The translations under genes were made by a program, and so were the position numbers. DNA of 64,000 bases, taken from the NCBI RefSeq assembly GCF_009913435.1, contig NZ_CP047895.1, positions 752,501-816,500 on the forward strand, given 5' to 3'. Below, piece by piece: positions 54,321 to 64,000 of this stretch. The DNA is from Sphingomonas changnyeongensis (GTDB lineage Bacteria; Pseudomonadota; Alphaproteobacteria; Sphingomonadales; Sphingomonadaceae). Below the pieces are notes generated by a model. The model was not told the origin of the DNA. It ran no database searches and saw only the letters and a program-made list of their open reading frames with translations. Position 1 is the first letter of the stretch, and each line of letters starts with the position of its first letter.

Positions 54321-55730
54321 ATGACCTCCATCACCCAGGCACTTGGCCAAGGGGCCGGCATCGACACCAAGGCGCTGGTCGGCCAGCTGGTCGATGCCCA
54401 GTTTGCCAACCGCACGCGCGAAATCGGCACGCGCCAGGAAAAGCTGACCGCGCAGATCTCCGCGCTCAGCCGGCTGCGCAGCGGCCTGTCGGGCTTTTCA
54501 ACCGCGCTCACCAGCCTTGTCGACAGCGGCAGCCTGTCGACCCAGCCGGCCAGCGCCGATCCCGCCGTGCTCGGCGTCGGCCGCCTGCCGGGTGCCAATG
54601 TCGCCGGCCTGTCGGCCGAGGTCGAGGTGCGCCAGCTGGCCGCCGCGCAGGTGGTGACATCGCCGCTGCTGCCCGGCCGCGCGGCTCCGGTCGGGCGCGG
54701 GCAGCTGACGATCAGCCTGGGCACGGTCGACTGGGCGGGCGATGTGCCGAACGGCCTTGCCCCCCGGCCCGGCAGCACGCCGGTCACGGTGACGATCGGC
54801 GAGGGCAATGACAGTTTGCAGGGGCTGGCGAGCGCGATCAACGCCGCGCGCGCCGGGCTGACCGCCAGCGTGATCAGCGATGCTGATGGCGCGCGCCTGT
54901 CGATCAAGGGACCAACCGGGGTCGAACAGGGGTTCACGATCACGGCCGCCGAGGATCCGGCTGCGCCGGGGCTGGGCGCCTTTGCCTTTGCCCCGGGCGC
55001 TGCCGCGATGGCGGTGACGCGCAAGGCGGCGGACAGCGTGGTCGCGGTCGACGGCGTCGCCGTTCGCCGCCCGGGCAACAGCATCACCGATCTGGTGCCG
55101 GGCATCCGCCTCGATCTCGTCCGCGCCGATCCCGGCCGGGCGGTCGCGGTGACGACGGCACCGCAGACCGCAGGCCTTGCCCAGGCGGTCGCCGACATCG
55201 TCGCCACCTATAACGAGCTGATCAACATCGCCCGTGCGGATACCGATCCGGTCGCCGGCGTGCTGTCGGGCGATGCCGGGGGGCGCGCCTTCATGGCGCA
55301 GCTGGGCGGGCTGACCAACCGGCCGATCAACCCGGCCGCCGCGCCCGGCGAACCGCTGACGCTGGGTGAACTCGGCGTCGCCACCGGCCGCGACGGCACG
55401 CTGACGCTCGATCCGGCGCGGCTGCAGCGCGTGCTCGCGGACACTCCGGCGGCGGTGGAGCGCATGCTGACCGTCGGGCTGGGGCGTGAACTGCGCCAGA
55501 TCTCGTCGGACCTGACGCGGCGTGGCGGCGGCATTGCCGCCAGCGAGGCCGGATTTCAGCGCCTCTCGCGCCAGCTGTCCGAGGAACAGAGCGAGCTGAC
55601 GCGCGAGGCCGATCAGCTGCGCACGCGGCTGACGCGGCAGTTTGCCGGCATGGATGCGCGCGTGTCCGCCTACCGTGCGACGCAGAGCTTCCTTGACCAG
55701 CAGATCAAGAGCTGGACGGCTGATCGATGA
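54321..55730 (+). CDS. fliD: Flagellar filament cap protein FliD
   Basis: Filament cap (HAP2), 469 residues. The N-terminal SITQALGQGAGIDTKALVGQ and FANRTREIGTRQEKLTAQIS are typical; the middle has SLQGLASAINAARAGLTASV; the C-terminal coil is LSEEQSELTREADQLRTRLT. The start at 54321 is 10 nt after AAAGG. It overlaps fliS by 4 bp. Confidence 0.91.
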   Translation: MTSITQALGQGAGIDTKALVGQLVDAQFANRTREIGTRQEKLTAQISALSRLRSGLSGFSTALTSLVDSGSLSTQPASADPAVLGVGRLPGANVAGLSAEVEVRQLAAAQVVTSPLLPGRAAPVGRGQLTISLGTVDWAGDVPNGLAPRPGSTPVTVTIGEGNDSLQGLASAINAARAGLTASVISDADGARLSIKGPTGVEQGFTITAAEDPAAPGLGAFAFAPGAAAMAVTRKAADSVVAVDGVAVRRPGNSITDLVPGIRLDLVRADPGRAVAVTTAPQTAGLAQAVADIVATYNELINIARADTDPVAGVLSGDAGGRAFMAQLGGLTNRPINPAAAPGEPLTLGELGVATGRDGTLTLDPARLQRVLADTPAAVERMLTVGLGRELRQISSDLTRRGGGIAASEAGFQRLSRQLSEEQSELTREADQLRTRLTRQFAGMDARVSAYRATQSFLDQQIKSWTADR

Positions 55731-56128
55731 GCTATGCCTCGCGCCTCGCGCGCGATCCGATCGAAACCTATCGCCAGGTCGATCTCGCCAGCCGCGTCGG
55801 CGGGGCGGATCGCCATCAGCTGGTCGGCCTGCTCTATGACGAGGCGCTGATGTGCCTGAGGCTCGCCGAACGGGCGATCGCGATGCGCGACTATGCCGCC
55901 AAGAGCGCGCGCATCACCAAGGCGCTGGCGCTGCTGTTCGCGCTCGAGGCCGGGCTGGATTTCACCCGCGGCGGCGAGGTCGCGCAGACGCTGTCGCGCT
56001 TCTATCGCGGCGCGCGGGCGGAGATCATGCAGGCAAGCGTCGACAATGACGCCGCGCTGCTGCGCGCGACCGCCGGGGCGATCGGCGAGATCGCCGCCAG
56101 CTGGCGTGCGATCGCGGGAGCCGGGTGA
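55727..56128 (+). CDS. fliS: Flagellin export chaperone FliS
   Basis: Cytosolic chaperone binding the flagellin C-terminus; 133 residues, all helical. YRQVDLASRVGGADRHQLVG then LLYDEALMCLRLAERAIAMR matches the family. Cotranscribed with fliD (ATGA overlap) from a sigma-28 promoter; repeat R4 follows 69 bp after the stop. Confidence 0.88.
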   Translation: MSYASRLARDPIETYRQVDLASRVGGADRHQLVGLLYDEALMCLRLAERAIAMRDYAAKSARITKALALLFALEAGLDFTRGGEVAQTLSRFYRGARAEIMQASVDNDAALLRATAGAIGEIAASWRAIAGAG

Positions 56129-56130
56129 CG

Positions 56131-56205
56131 GGAAGAGCGGCGCCGGGTGTTGTTTGTTTGGGAAGAACGGCACCGGGTGTTGTTAGCTGGGAAGAACGGC
56201 ACCGG
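56131..56205. repeat. Tandem 29-30 bp repeats flanking hairpin R4
   Basis: Two and a half direct copies of a unit starting GGAAGA(A/G)CGGC(A/G)CCGGGTGTTG at 56131, 56161 and 56190, the last running into the left arm of R4. Single copies of the same flank precede R2 and R3, so this looks like local expansion of the element's edge. Confidence 0.7.
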
Positions 56206-56275
56206 CCCGCTCCCCCACCCGGCCACCCATATGATACTGCCGTTGGGAGGCCGGGTGGGGAGTGGGCCGGTGCCG
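56197..56275. repeat. Dispersed long-hairpin repeat, copy R4 (imperfect)
   Basis: Left arm 56197-56229, loop 56230-56243, right arm 56244-56275. Compared with R2/R3 the left arm has one substitution and the right arm one substitution and one missing G in a G run, so pairing is imperfect. Mini-hairpins follow: CGCC-GTGA-GGCG (56282-56293) and GCGCC-GGAA-GGCGC (56314-56327). It lies between the converging fliS and prs stops. Confidence 0.85.
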
Positions 56276-56359
56276 CCCCTCCGCCGTGAGGCGCAGCACG
56301 AACACGCCGCCCCGCGCCGGAAGGCGCGCAACAAATCAGCCGCGCAACCAACACCCCGT

Positions 56360-57295
56360 TCAGTCGAACAGCGACGAGACCGAGCTTTCATCGGCGATGC
56401 GCTTGATCGCCTCGGCGAGCAGCGGCGCGATGGTGAGGGTGCGGATGCGCTTTGCCTGCTGCACGGCTTCGGGCGGGGCGATCGAATCGGTGATCACCAG
56501 CTCGGTCAGCGCCGAGGCGTCGACGCGCGCCACCGCGCCGCCCGACAGCACGCCGTGGCTGACATAGGCGACCACGTCCTGCGCGCCGGCTTCACGCAGC
56601 GCGGCGGCGGCGTTGCACAGCGTGCCCGCCGAATCGACAATGTCGTCGACCAGGATGCAGAACCGGCCGGTCACGTCACCGATGATGTTCATCACCTCGG
56701 ACTCGCCGGGACGCTCGCGGCGCTTGTCGACGATGGCGAGCGGCGCATTGTTCAGCCGCTTGGCCAGCGCACGGGCGCGCACCACGCCGCCGACGTCGGG
56801 CGACACGACCATCAGATTTTCCGCCGGCCAGCGCGCCAGAATGTCCGCCGACATCACCGGGGCGGCATAGAGATTGTCGGTCGGGATGTCGAAAAAGCCC
56901 TGGATCTGCCCGGCATGGAGATCGACCGACAGCACCCGGCTGGCGCCGGCGACGGTGATCAGATTGGCCACCAGCTTGGCCGAAATCGGCGTGCGCGGCC
57001 CGGGCTTCCGGTCCTGCCGGGCATAGCCGAAATAGGGGACGACCGCCGTGATCCGCTTGGCCGAGGCGCGCTTCAGCGCGTCGATGCAGATCAGCAGCTC
57101 CATCAGATTGTCATTGGCCGGAAAGCCGGTCGGCTGGATCACGAACACATCCTCGCCGCGGACATTTTCGTGGATTTCGACGAACACTTCCTCGTCGGCA
57201 AAGCGGCGCACGCTCGCCTCGGTCAGCGGCATTTCCAGATATTGCGCGATCGCCTGGGCCAGCGGATGGTTCGCATTGCCCGAAAGAAGTTTCAT
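56360..57295 (-). CDS. prs: Ribose-phosphate pyrophosphokinase
   Basis: Makes PRPP from ribose 5-phosphate and ATP for nucleotide, histidine and NAD synthesis. [52 protein letters not shown] and the PRPP loop [14 protein letters not shown] are intact. The start at 57295 (MKLLSGN) gives 311 residues, the usual alphaproteobacterial form; an in-frame ATG at 57319 is less likely. It is divergent from nadE, which uses related metabolites. Confidence 0.94.
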   Translation of the reverse strand: MKLLSGNANHPLAQAIAQYLEMPLTEASVRRFADEEVFVEIHENVRGEDVFVIQPTGFPANDNLMELLICIDALKRASAKRITAVVPYFGYARQDRKPGPRTPISAKLVANLITVAGASRVLSVDLHAGQIQGFFDIPTDNLYAAPVMSADILARWPAENLMVVSPDVGGVVRARALAKRLNNAPLAIVDKRRERPGESEVMNIIGDVTGRFCILVDDIVDSAGTLCNAAAALREAGAQDVVAYVSHGVLSGGAVARVDASALTELVITDSIAPPEAVQQAKRIRTLTIAPLLAEAIKRIADESSVSSLFD

Positions 57296-57460
57296 CGCCT
57301 TCGCCCCAACCACTGTCATGAACCTGTCGCCGAGCCCTTAGAGCCGCCCGGCCCGGAACGCAAAGCCCCGCAGCGCGGCCGATGCCTGCCAAAGCCGTGC
57401 CCCAAGCCGTGCCCACAGCCTTGCGTTGCGGCGCGCGGCTGCCCGGCCTAGACGCGGGGC

Positions 57461-59119
57461 ATGACCGACAGCCTTGCCATCGCGATCTGCCAGACCGGCC
57501 AGCAGGTGGGTGATCTTGCCGCCAATGCCGAAGCGATGCGCGCCGCCCGCGCGCGGGCCGGCGATGCCGACCTGATCATTTTCCCCGAACTCCAGCTGAT
57601 CGGCTATCCGCCCGAGGATCTGGTGATGAAGCCGGCGCTCATCGCCCGCGCCGAGGCGGAGCTGCAGCGGCTGGCCGCGCTGACCGCGACGCCGGGGCCG
57701 GCGATGCTCGTCGGATCGGTGCGGATGGAGCATGGCCAGCTGTTCAACGTCATCGCCCTGCTCGATCAGGGGCGGGTGGCGGCGGTGACCGCCAAGCATG
57801 AACTGCCCAACTACGGCACTTTCGATGAAAAACGCTGGTTCTCCCCCGGCCCGCTGCCGACGCCGATCGCGTTTCGCGGGCTGAAGCTGGGCGTCGCCAT
57901 CTGCGAGGATATCTGGTTTCCCGGCGTCTGCGCGCATCTGGCGGCGGCGGGGGCCGACATCATCCTGTCGCCCCATGGCAGCCCCTATGAAATCGGCAAG
58001 GACGACCGCCGGGTGCGCGAGGTGGCGGCACGGCGCGTGGGCGAAACCGGGCTGCCGCTCATGTTCGTCAACCGCATCGGCGGGCAGGACGAGCTGGTGT
58101 TCGACGGCGCGTCGTTCGTGATGAACGGCGACGGCACGCTCGCCCATCAGCTGCCGGCCTTTGCCGAGGCGCTGGTCGTCACCCGCTGGACGCGCGGCGA
58201 GGCGGGCTGGCGCTGCACGCCGGGTGAGCGCGCGCCGCTCGATCCCTATCCCGCCGATGTCTATCAGGCGATGGTCGTGGCGCTGCGCGACTATGTGAAC
58301 GCCAACCGCTTTCCCGGCGTCGTGCTTGGCCTGTCGGGCGGGATCGACAGCGCCCTGTCGGCGGCGGTCGCGGTCGATGCGCTGGGGGCGGAGCGGGTGT
58401 GGTGCGTGATGCTGCCGTCGCGCTTCACCAGCGCCGAATCGCTCGAGGATGCCGCCGAATGCGCGCGGCTGCTGGGCGTCCGGCTCGACACGGTCGGCAT
58501 CATGCCCGCCGTCACCGCGTTCGAGGAGATGCTGGCCCCGCTGTTCGCCGGGCGCGGGCCGGATCTGACCGAGGAAAATCTCCAGTCGCGGGTGCGCGGC
58601 GTCACGCTGATGGCGCTCAGCAACAAGCATGGCCATATGCTGCTGACCACCGGCAACAAGAGCGAGATGTCGGTCGGCTATGCGACCATCTATGGCGACA
58701 TGGCCGGCGGCTATTCGGTGCTGAAGGACGCTTACAAGACGACGGTGTTCGCGCTGTCGCGCTGGCGCAACGCCAACCGCCCGGCGCTTGCGCTCGGGCC
58801 GGCGGGGCCGGTGATGCCCGAACGGGTGATCACCAAGCCGCCCTCGGCCGAGCTGCGCGACAACCAGAAGGATGCCGACAGCCTGCCCGAATATGACGTG
58901 CTCGATCAGGTGCTGCACGCTCTGGTGGAAGAAGAGCTGTCGGTCGCCGAGGTCGCGGCGCGTGGCTTTGATCCGGCGATGGTCGCGCGGATCGAACGGC
59001 TGCTCCATGTCGCCGAATACAAGCGCCGCCAGGCCCCGCCGGGGGTCAAGCTCGGCACGCGCAATTTCGGCCGCGACCGGCGCTATCCGATCACCCATGG
59101 CTTCCGGAGCGAACGATGA
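57461..59119 (+). CDS. nadE: Glutamine-dependent NAD+ synthetase
   Basis: Converts nicotinate adenine dinucleotide to NAD+ using glutamine. Two domains in 552 residues: an N-terminal nitrilase-like glutaminase (FPELQLIGYPPEDLV; KHELPNYGTFDEKRWF; Cys in VAICEDIWFP) and a C-terminal synthetase with the PP-loop SGGIDS (292-297) and TTGNKSEMSVGYATIYGDMA. It overlaps gltX by 4 bp, forming nadE-gltX-tdk. Confidence 0.94.
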   Translation: MTDSLAIAICQTGQQVGDLAANAEAMRAARARAGDADLIIFPELQLIGYPPEDLVMKPALIARAEAELQRLAALTATPGPAMLVGSVRMEHGQLFNVIALLDQGRVAAVTAKHELPNYGTFDEKRWFSPGPLPTPIAFRGLKLGVAICEDIWFPGVCAHLAAAGADIILSPHGSPYEIGKDDRRVREVAARRVGETGLPLMFVNRIGGQDELVFDGASFVMNGDGTLAHQLPAFAEALVVTRWTRGEAGWRCTPGERAPLDPYPADVYQAMVVALRDYVNANRFPGVVLGLSGGIDSALSAAVAVDALGAERVWCVMLPSRFTSAESLEDAAECARLLGVRLDTVGIMPAVTAFEEMLAPLFAGRGPDLTEENLQSRVRGVTLMALSNKHGHMLLTTGNKSEMSVGYATIYGDMAGGYSVLKDAYKTTVFALSRWRNANRPALALGPAGPVMPERVITKPPSAELRDNQKDADSLPEYDVLDQVLHALVEEELSVAEVAARGFDPAMVARIERLLHVAEYKRRQAPPGVKLGTRNFGRDRRYPITHGFRSER

Positions 59120-60447
59120 CCGTCACGCGTTTCGCGCCGTCGCCGACCGGGCGGCTGCATGTCGGCAATCTGCGCACCGCGCTGCACAACTGGCTTTATG
59201 CACGGCGCCATGGCGGGCGGTTCTGGCTGCGCATCGATGATACCGATGCCGCGCGCTCGACCGAGGCCTTTGTCGACGCGATCCGGCAGGATCTGGACTG
59301 GCTGGGCCTCGACCGCGAAGGCGAGGTGCGCCAGTCGGCGCGCACCGCGCTCTATGAGGCGCGCTTTGCCGCGCTGGTCGAACAGGGGCGCGTCTATCCC
59401 TGTTACGAGACGCCCGAGGAGCTTGAGCTAAAGCGCAAGATCCAGCTCGGCCGCGGGCTGCCGCCGGTCTATGACCGGGCGGCGCTCGCGCTTGATGCTG
59501 CGGCGCGCGCCGGGCTGGAGGCGCAAGGGGTGCGGCCGCACTGGCGCTTCCGGCTCGATCATGACCGGCCGATCGTCTGGGACGATCTCATTCGCGGGCC
59601 CCAGCGTTTCGATCCGGCACGGATCAGCGATCCGGTCATTCGCCGCGCCGATGGCAGCTGGCTCTATCTGCTGCCCTCGGTGATCGACGATATCGACCTG
59701 GGCATCACCCATGTCGTGCGCGGCGAAGACCATGTGTCGAACACCGCCGTGCAGGTGCAGATGTTTGAGGCGCTGGGCGCGGCCCCGCCCGCCTTTGCGC
59801 ATGAGGCGCTGCTGGTGGGCGGCGAGGGCAAGCTGTCCAAGCGGCTGGGATCGGCGGATGCCGATCATTTCCGCGCCGCCGGGATCGAACCGGTCGCGCT
59901 GGCCGCCAAGCTGGCGCGGATCGGCACCAGCCTGCCGGTCGAGCCGGTCGCGACGCTTGCGCCGCTGATCGCGCGGTTCGATCTGGCGGGCTTTGGTCGC
60001 GCGCCGGCGCGGTTCGATGAAACCGAACTCGCCCGCCTGAACGCCCAGTGCCTGCATCTGATGCCGTTCGAACAGGTGGCGGACCGGCTGCCCCCGGGCA
60101 TGGACGCGCGCGGCTGGGCGGCGGTGCGCCCCAATCTCGACACGCTTGCCGATGCCGACAGCTGGTGGGCGGTGGTCACCGGGCCGGTCGCCTGCCCGGC
60201 CGATCCCGCCGATGCCGATTATCTGCGCCGCGCCCTGGCGCTGATCCCCGCACTCGACTGGGCGGGCGCGCCCTGGGCGGGCCTGACCGCCGCGCTCAAG
60301 GCGGAGACGGGGCGGACCGGCCGGGCGCTGTTCCTGCCGCTCAGGCGCGCGCTGACCGGCCAGGATCATGGCCCGGACATGGCGGCGCTGCTGCCGCTGA
60401 TCGGCCCGGCACAGGCGCAGGCGCGGCTGGAGGCGGCGCTTGGCTAA
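59116..60447 (+). CDS. gltX: Glutamyl-tRNA synthetase family enzyme
   Basis: Class I aminoacyl-tRNA synthetase, 443 residues. The HIGH-type motif is HVGN (15-18) in FAPSPTGRLHVGNLRTAL and the KMSKS-type loop is KLSKR (239-243). CYETPEELELKRKIQ and HVVRGEDHVSNT support GltX rather than a truncated Glu-Q enzyme. Sphingomonads often have two GltX copies, one of which may be specialised. It overlaps nadE by 4 bp and tdk by 8 bp. Confidence 0.92.
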   Translation: MTVTRFAPSPTGRLHVGNLRTALHNWLYARRHGGRFWLRIDDTDAARSTEAFVDAIRQDLDWLGLDREGEVRQSARTALYEARFAALVEQGRVYPCYETPEELELKRKIQLGRGLPPVYDRAALALDAAARAGLEAQGVRPHWRFRLDHDRPIVWDDLIRGPQRFDPARISDPVIRRADGSWLYLLPSVIDDIDLGITHVVRGEDHVSNTAVQVQMFEALGAAPPAFAHEALLVGGEGKLSKRLGSADADHFRAAGIEPVALAAKLARIGTSLPVEPVATLAPLIARFDLAGFGRAPARFDETELARLNAQCLHLMPFEQVADRLPPGMDARGWAAVRPNLDTLADADSWWAVVTGPVACPADPADADYLRRALALIPALDWAGAPWAGLTAALKAETGRTGRALFLPLRRALTGQDHGPDMAALLPLIGPAQAQARLEAALG

Positions 60448-61024
60448 GCTCTATTTCTATTATGCGTCGATGAACGCCGGCAAATCGACGACGCTCCTGC
60501 AGGCAAGCTTCAACTACCGCGAACGCGGCATGGACACGATGCTGTTCACCGCCGCGGTCGATGACCGTTACCGGCCGGGGGTCATCACCTCGCGCATCGG
60601 GCTGGAATCGCCAGCGCATGTGTTCGGGCCGGACACCGATCTCTATGCGGCGATCGCCGCGCGGCATGGCGAGGCGCGGCTGGCCTGTGTGCTGGTCGAC
60701 GAGGCGCAGTTCCTCACCCGCGCGCAGGTGTTCGCGCTCGCCGCCGTGGCCGATGAGCTGGGGGTGCCGGTGCTTGCTTATGGGCTGCGCACCGATTTCC
60801 GCGCCGAGCTGTTCGAGGGCAGCGCGCATCTGCTCGCCATTGCCGATGAGCTGATCGAGCTGAAGGCGGTGTGCGAATGCGGGCGCAAGGCGACGATGAA
60901 CATGCGCATCGACGCGGCCGGGCGGCCGGTGATCGACGGTGCGCAGACCGAGATTGGCGGCAATGACCGCTATGTCGCGCTGTGCCGCCGCCATTTCATG
61001 GCGCGGGCGCGCGCGGCCGGCTGA
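60440..61024 (+). CDS. tdk: Thymidine kinase
   Basis: Type II thymidine kinase of the salvage pathway; 194 residues. Walker A ASMNAGKSTTLL near the N-terminus, LVDEAQFLTRAQV, and C-terminal zinc-site cysteines (VCECGRKATMN, ALCRRH). Initiation is TTG at 60440 with GGAGG 6 nt upstream; the next ATG would cut into the P-loop. It ends 42 bp from the converging kinase gene. Confidence 0.92.
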   Translation: MAKLYFYYASMNAGKSTTLLQASFNYRERGMDTMLFTAAVDDRYRPGVITSRIGLESPAHVFGPDTDLYAAIAARHGEARLACVLVDEAQFLTRAQVFALAAVADELGVPVLAYGLRTDFRAELFEGSAHLLAIADELIELKAVCECGRKATMNMRIDAAGRPVIDGAQTEIGGNDRYVALCRRHFMARARAAG

Positions 61025-61066
61025 CCGGCCCCGCCCGACGCGGCGGCAGGCGCATGGTGGTTGCCG

Positions 61067-64000
61067 TCAGGTCAGCGCGCGCAGCCCCACCGCGCGGGTG
61101 ACCGCCCGTTCCAGCTCGTCACGGGTAAAGGGCTTGATCAGCACCGGCGGACGGTCTTCGCGGTCGTGCAGCCCCATATAGCCGGTGACGATCAGCACCG
61201 GCATGTCGGGGCGGCTGGCGCCTGCGGTCGCGGCAAGCTGCAACCCGTTGATATCGGGCATCATATAGTCGGTGATCAGCAGATCGAACGGCTGTTCCTC
61301 GATCAGGGCGAGCGCCTCGCGCGCATGGCCTGCCTGGGCAACGCCGTGGCCCAGCTCGTCCAGCATCTCGGCGGTGCTCGCCCTGACCAGCGGCTCGTCA
61401 TCGACCAGCAGCACATTGAGCGCCCGCCCCGGTTGCAGCCGCGCATGCGGGGCTGCCGCCGCCGGTCGCCGGGTGCCGGCGGCAAGCGGCAGCCACAGCG
61501 TGATCGACGTCCCCCCGCCCGGCTGGCTGGCGATGGCGAGCGCGCCGCCCAGCTGTGCGGCCAGGCCATGGACCATCGACAGGCCCAGGCCCGTGCCCTT
61601 GTCCTTGGTCTTGGTTGAAAAAAACGGCTCGACCGCCCGCCGCCGGGTTTCCTCGTCCATGCCGATCCCGGTGTCGCTGACCGACAGCCGGACATAGCGG
61701 CCCCGTGCCAGTCCCAGCTCGGCCGGTGCTTCGGCGGTCTCTGCAGCCGATGCCGCAATCGCGATCTGCCCGCCATCCGGCATGGCGTCGCGGGCGTTCA
61801 CGCACAGGTTGAGGATCGCCAGCTCAAGCTGGTTGGGATCGGCGCGGGCCATCGGCAGATCGGGGGGAATGTCGACCGTCAGCCGGATCGTCGGGCCGAT
61901 CGAACTTGCCAGCAGGTCGCGCATATTCTCGACCAGCGGGCCGATCGCCAGCGGCACCGGGTTGAGCGGCTGGCGCCGGGCAAAGCCCAGCAGCCGCTGG
62001 ATCAGGGTGCGGGCGCGGTCGGCCGATTGCAGCGCCCCGGCGATCAGCCGGCCAAGCCGGGGATCCTCGCCAAGCCGCCGCTGCAACAGGTCGAGCGCGC
62101 CGGTGATCGGGGTCAGCAGATTGTTGAAATCATGGGCAATGCCCCCGGTCAGCTGGCCGATCGTCTCCAGCTTCTGGCGCTGGTGGAGCTGCTGCAGCGC
62201 GGCCTCGCGCTCGGCGACCGCCGCCGCCACCTGATCGGCAAGCGCGCTGTTCGCCCGGCGCACGGCATCCTCGGCGCGCAGCCGCTCGAGCGCCTCCCAG
62301 GTGCGGGCGGCGGCGTCTTCGACCAGCGCGATTTCCTCCGCCGTCCAGGCGCGGGGCTGGGCCGACTGCACATAGACGACCGTCGAGACGAGGCCCCGCG
62401 CATCAGCGGCACCACGATCATCGCCCGTGCCTCCATCAGCTTTTCCGCCCCCTGGGCGATGGCAGCGGTGCGCGGATCGGTGGCGAGATCGGCGACCACG
62501 AAGGTCCGCCCGGTCATCAGCTCGCCGCGCGCGACGCCGCGCAACGGGCCGTCGGCCCCGGCAAAGCTCCAGGGCTGATGGGCCAGCCGGGCCGCCACCC
62601 GGCCATGACCGGCAATCACCCAGGCGGTGCGGCTGGCGATGTCGATCTCCAGAAAGCCCGCGCTGTCCACGCCCAGCTCGCCGGCGATCATCGCGGCGAT
62701 CGCCTCGGTCGCCGCACGTGTCGAGGTCGCGGTGCGCAGCTTTTCGGCCAGGCCGAGCTGGAACGCCTGGCGCAGTTCGGAGCGCTTGCGCTCGGTCACG
62801 TCGATGACGACGCCGATCGAGCGCGCCCCGTCCGCCGGGCCGATGATCACGCCCAGCGCCTGCATCCAGCGGATCTCGCCCGTGTCGGCGCGGACGATGC
62901 GGTGGGTGATTTCCCACGGGCCGGGATGCATCGCCGCCTCGGCCAGCCGGGTCGGCGTGCTGATCATGTCATCGGGGTGCAGCCGCGCCAGCCAGCCCTC
63001 GAGCGTCGCCCGTCCGTCCGGGGCGACCGGCAGCCCGAGCAGCTGGAACGCGGTATCCGACCAGATGATCGCCCCGGTCGCCAGGTCCATGTCGAACGTG
63101 CCGATGCCGGTGCCGGCGATCGCCAGCCGCATCCGTTCCTCGCTGGTGCTGAGCGCGCGTTCGGCCTGGGCGCGCTCCACCGCCTCGCGCGCGCGCTCCG
63201 CGACCAGCAGGGCAAGGTCGACATCGGCCTGCTGCCAGGCGCGCGGCTGGCGCTGATAGATTGCCAGCACCGCGACCAGCCGGCCATCGCGGACGATCGG
63301 CACATCGAGGATCGCGCGCACGCCAAGCAGGCGCACCTGCGTCGACACATCGGTGCGGTCGCCGATATCGTCCAGCATGATCGCCTGTCCCGCGGTCAGC
63401 CGCGCGACCATTTCCGGGCTGAAATCGCTGAGCGGGAAGCGGCCGAGCATGTCCGGCGTCTCCTCGCGCGCCCATGCGGCGTGCACCTCGGCCCATTGCG
63501 CGGTGGGATCGATTTCCCCGAAACAGGCATAGTCGGCGCGCAGATGCCGGCCGATACGCGCGGCGGCGGTGCGCAGCACCTCGACCGGATCGCCGATCCG
63601 GCGCAGCGCATCCGACAGATCGGCGCGGAACGCGATGTCGAGTTCCGCCCGTTTGCGCTCGGTGATGTCGGTCTGCATCGACAGCACGCGCAGCGGCCGC
63701 CCCTCGGGATCGCCGGTCACCCGCCCCCGGCTGACCAGCCAGCGCGTTTCGCCGGTGTCGCGGCGAACGATCCGGTATTCATGCTCGAACTCGCACGGGG
63801 CAGCGGCGTCCGCGGCCAGCCAGGCCCGCACCTGTTCGCGGTCGTCGGGATGCACGCGGTCGAGCCAGCTGGCCGAATAACGCTGCCGGCGGGGTGTGTC
63901 GGGCGGCATGCCGTGCAGCGCGATATATTCGTCCGACCGCCACACCATGCCGGTGCGCAGGTCGAGATCGACACTGCCCACCCCGCCGGCGGCCTGCACC
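61067..64000 (-). CDS. Hybrid sensor histidine kinase with PAS/GAF repeats (one -1 frameshift; N-terminus beyond window)
   Basis: Cytosolic sensor kinase fused to a receiver; nearly 980 residues are present. Order: PAS/PAC ([33 protein letters not shown]), GAF, a second PAS/PAC ([30 protein letters not shown]), a second GAF, then the phosphoacceptor helix [20 protein letters not shown], ATPase boxes [17 protein letters not shown] and KGTGLGLSM, and a receiver with the acceptor Asp in [13 protein letters not shown]. No membrane helix is seen. The C4 run 62394-62397 lacks one base (VVPLMRGG joined to LVSTVVYVQ). The true start lies to the right of the window. Confidence 0.85.

Overview
The window is high-GC bacterial DNA with dense, overlapping genes. 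Protein families and gene order point to an alphaproteobacterium, most likely a sphingomonad: a 311-residue Prs ending in SSLFD, FlgJ split from its muramidase, an FlbD-like sigma-54 activator inside the fli cluster, and adjoining acyl-CoA catabolism. The genus cannot be fixed from this sequence alone. No rRNA, tRNA, CRISPR array, phage or insertion sequence was recognised.

Layout. 0-4.2 kb: end of hisN, an acyltransferase/hydrolase pair, nadB. 4.5-9.5 kb: a LysR regulator divergent from dabB-dabA, a DAB-type inorganic-carbon uptake system with a LysR-box dyad between them. 9.7-19.4 kb: acyl-CoA metabolism (SDR, acyl-CoA ligase, beta-lactamase-fold hydrolase, two adjacent acyl-CoA dehydrogenases, TesB thioesterase, then a class III CoA-transferase with glutaryl-CoA dehydrogenase). 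19.5-21.5 kb: tadA, rpmB, a phytase-like esterase. 21.7-56.1 kb: a nearly complete flagellar locus (motBA, flgL-B, a second stator-like pair, flgA-M-N, a lytic transglycosylase with flhA-fliA, fliC, flbD-fliE-J, fliK-flhB, fliD-fliS). 56.4-61.0 kb: prs, nadE, gltX, tdk. 61.1-64.0 kb: a large hybrid sensor kinase that runs off the right edge.

Flagellar regulation can be read from the DNA. Sigma-54 sites (TGGCAC-N5-TTGCT) precede flgB, the transglycosylase-flhA-fliA unit and fliK, with a weaker one before the second stator pair. Sigma-28 sites (TAAA-like, exactly 15 nt, GCCG) precede motA, flgM, fliC and fliD. Structural units thus look driven by sigma-54 plus the FlbD-like activator, which lies in the window. 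Late units look driven by FliA, opposed by FlgM. A dyad GCGGCA-N6-TGCCGC occurs three times near sigma-54 promoters and is a candidate activator site.

Two patterns matter to any user. First, about 17 genes or gene parts are broken by single-base deletions, nearly all in G/C runs and all of the same sign; homopolymer under-calling is the leading explanation, though 15 of the 17 lie in flagellar genes. Second, a dispersed palindromic element (33-bp arms, 14-16 nt loop) occurs four times, each time 50-85 bp beyond a stop codon. Gene-free stretches near or above 300 bp are 4201-4481 (repeat), 10437-10746 (one doubtful small gene, terminator), 23493-23815 (sigma-28 promoter, repeat) and 32884-33246 (divergent sigma-54 control region).
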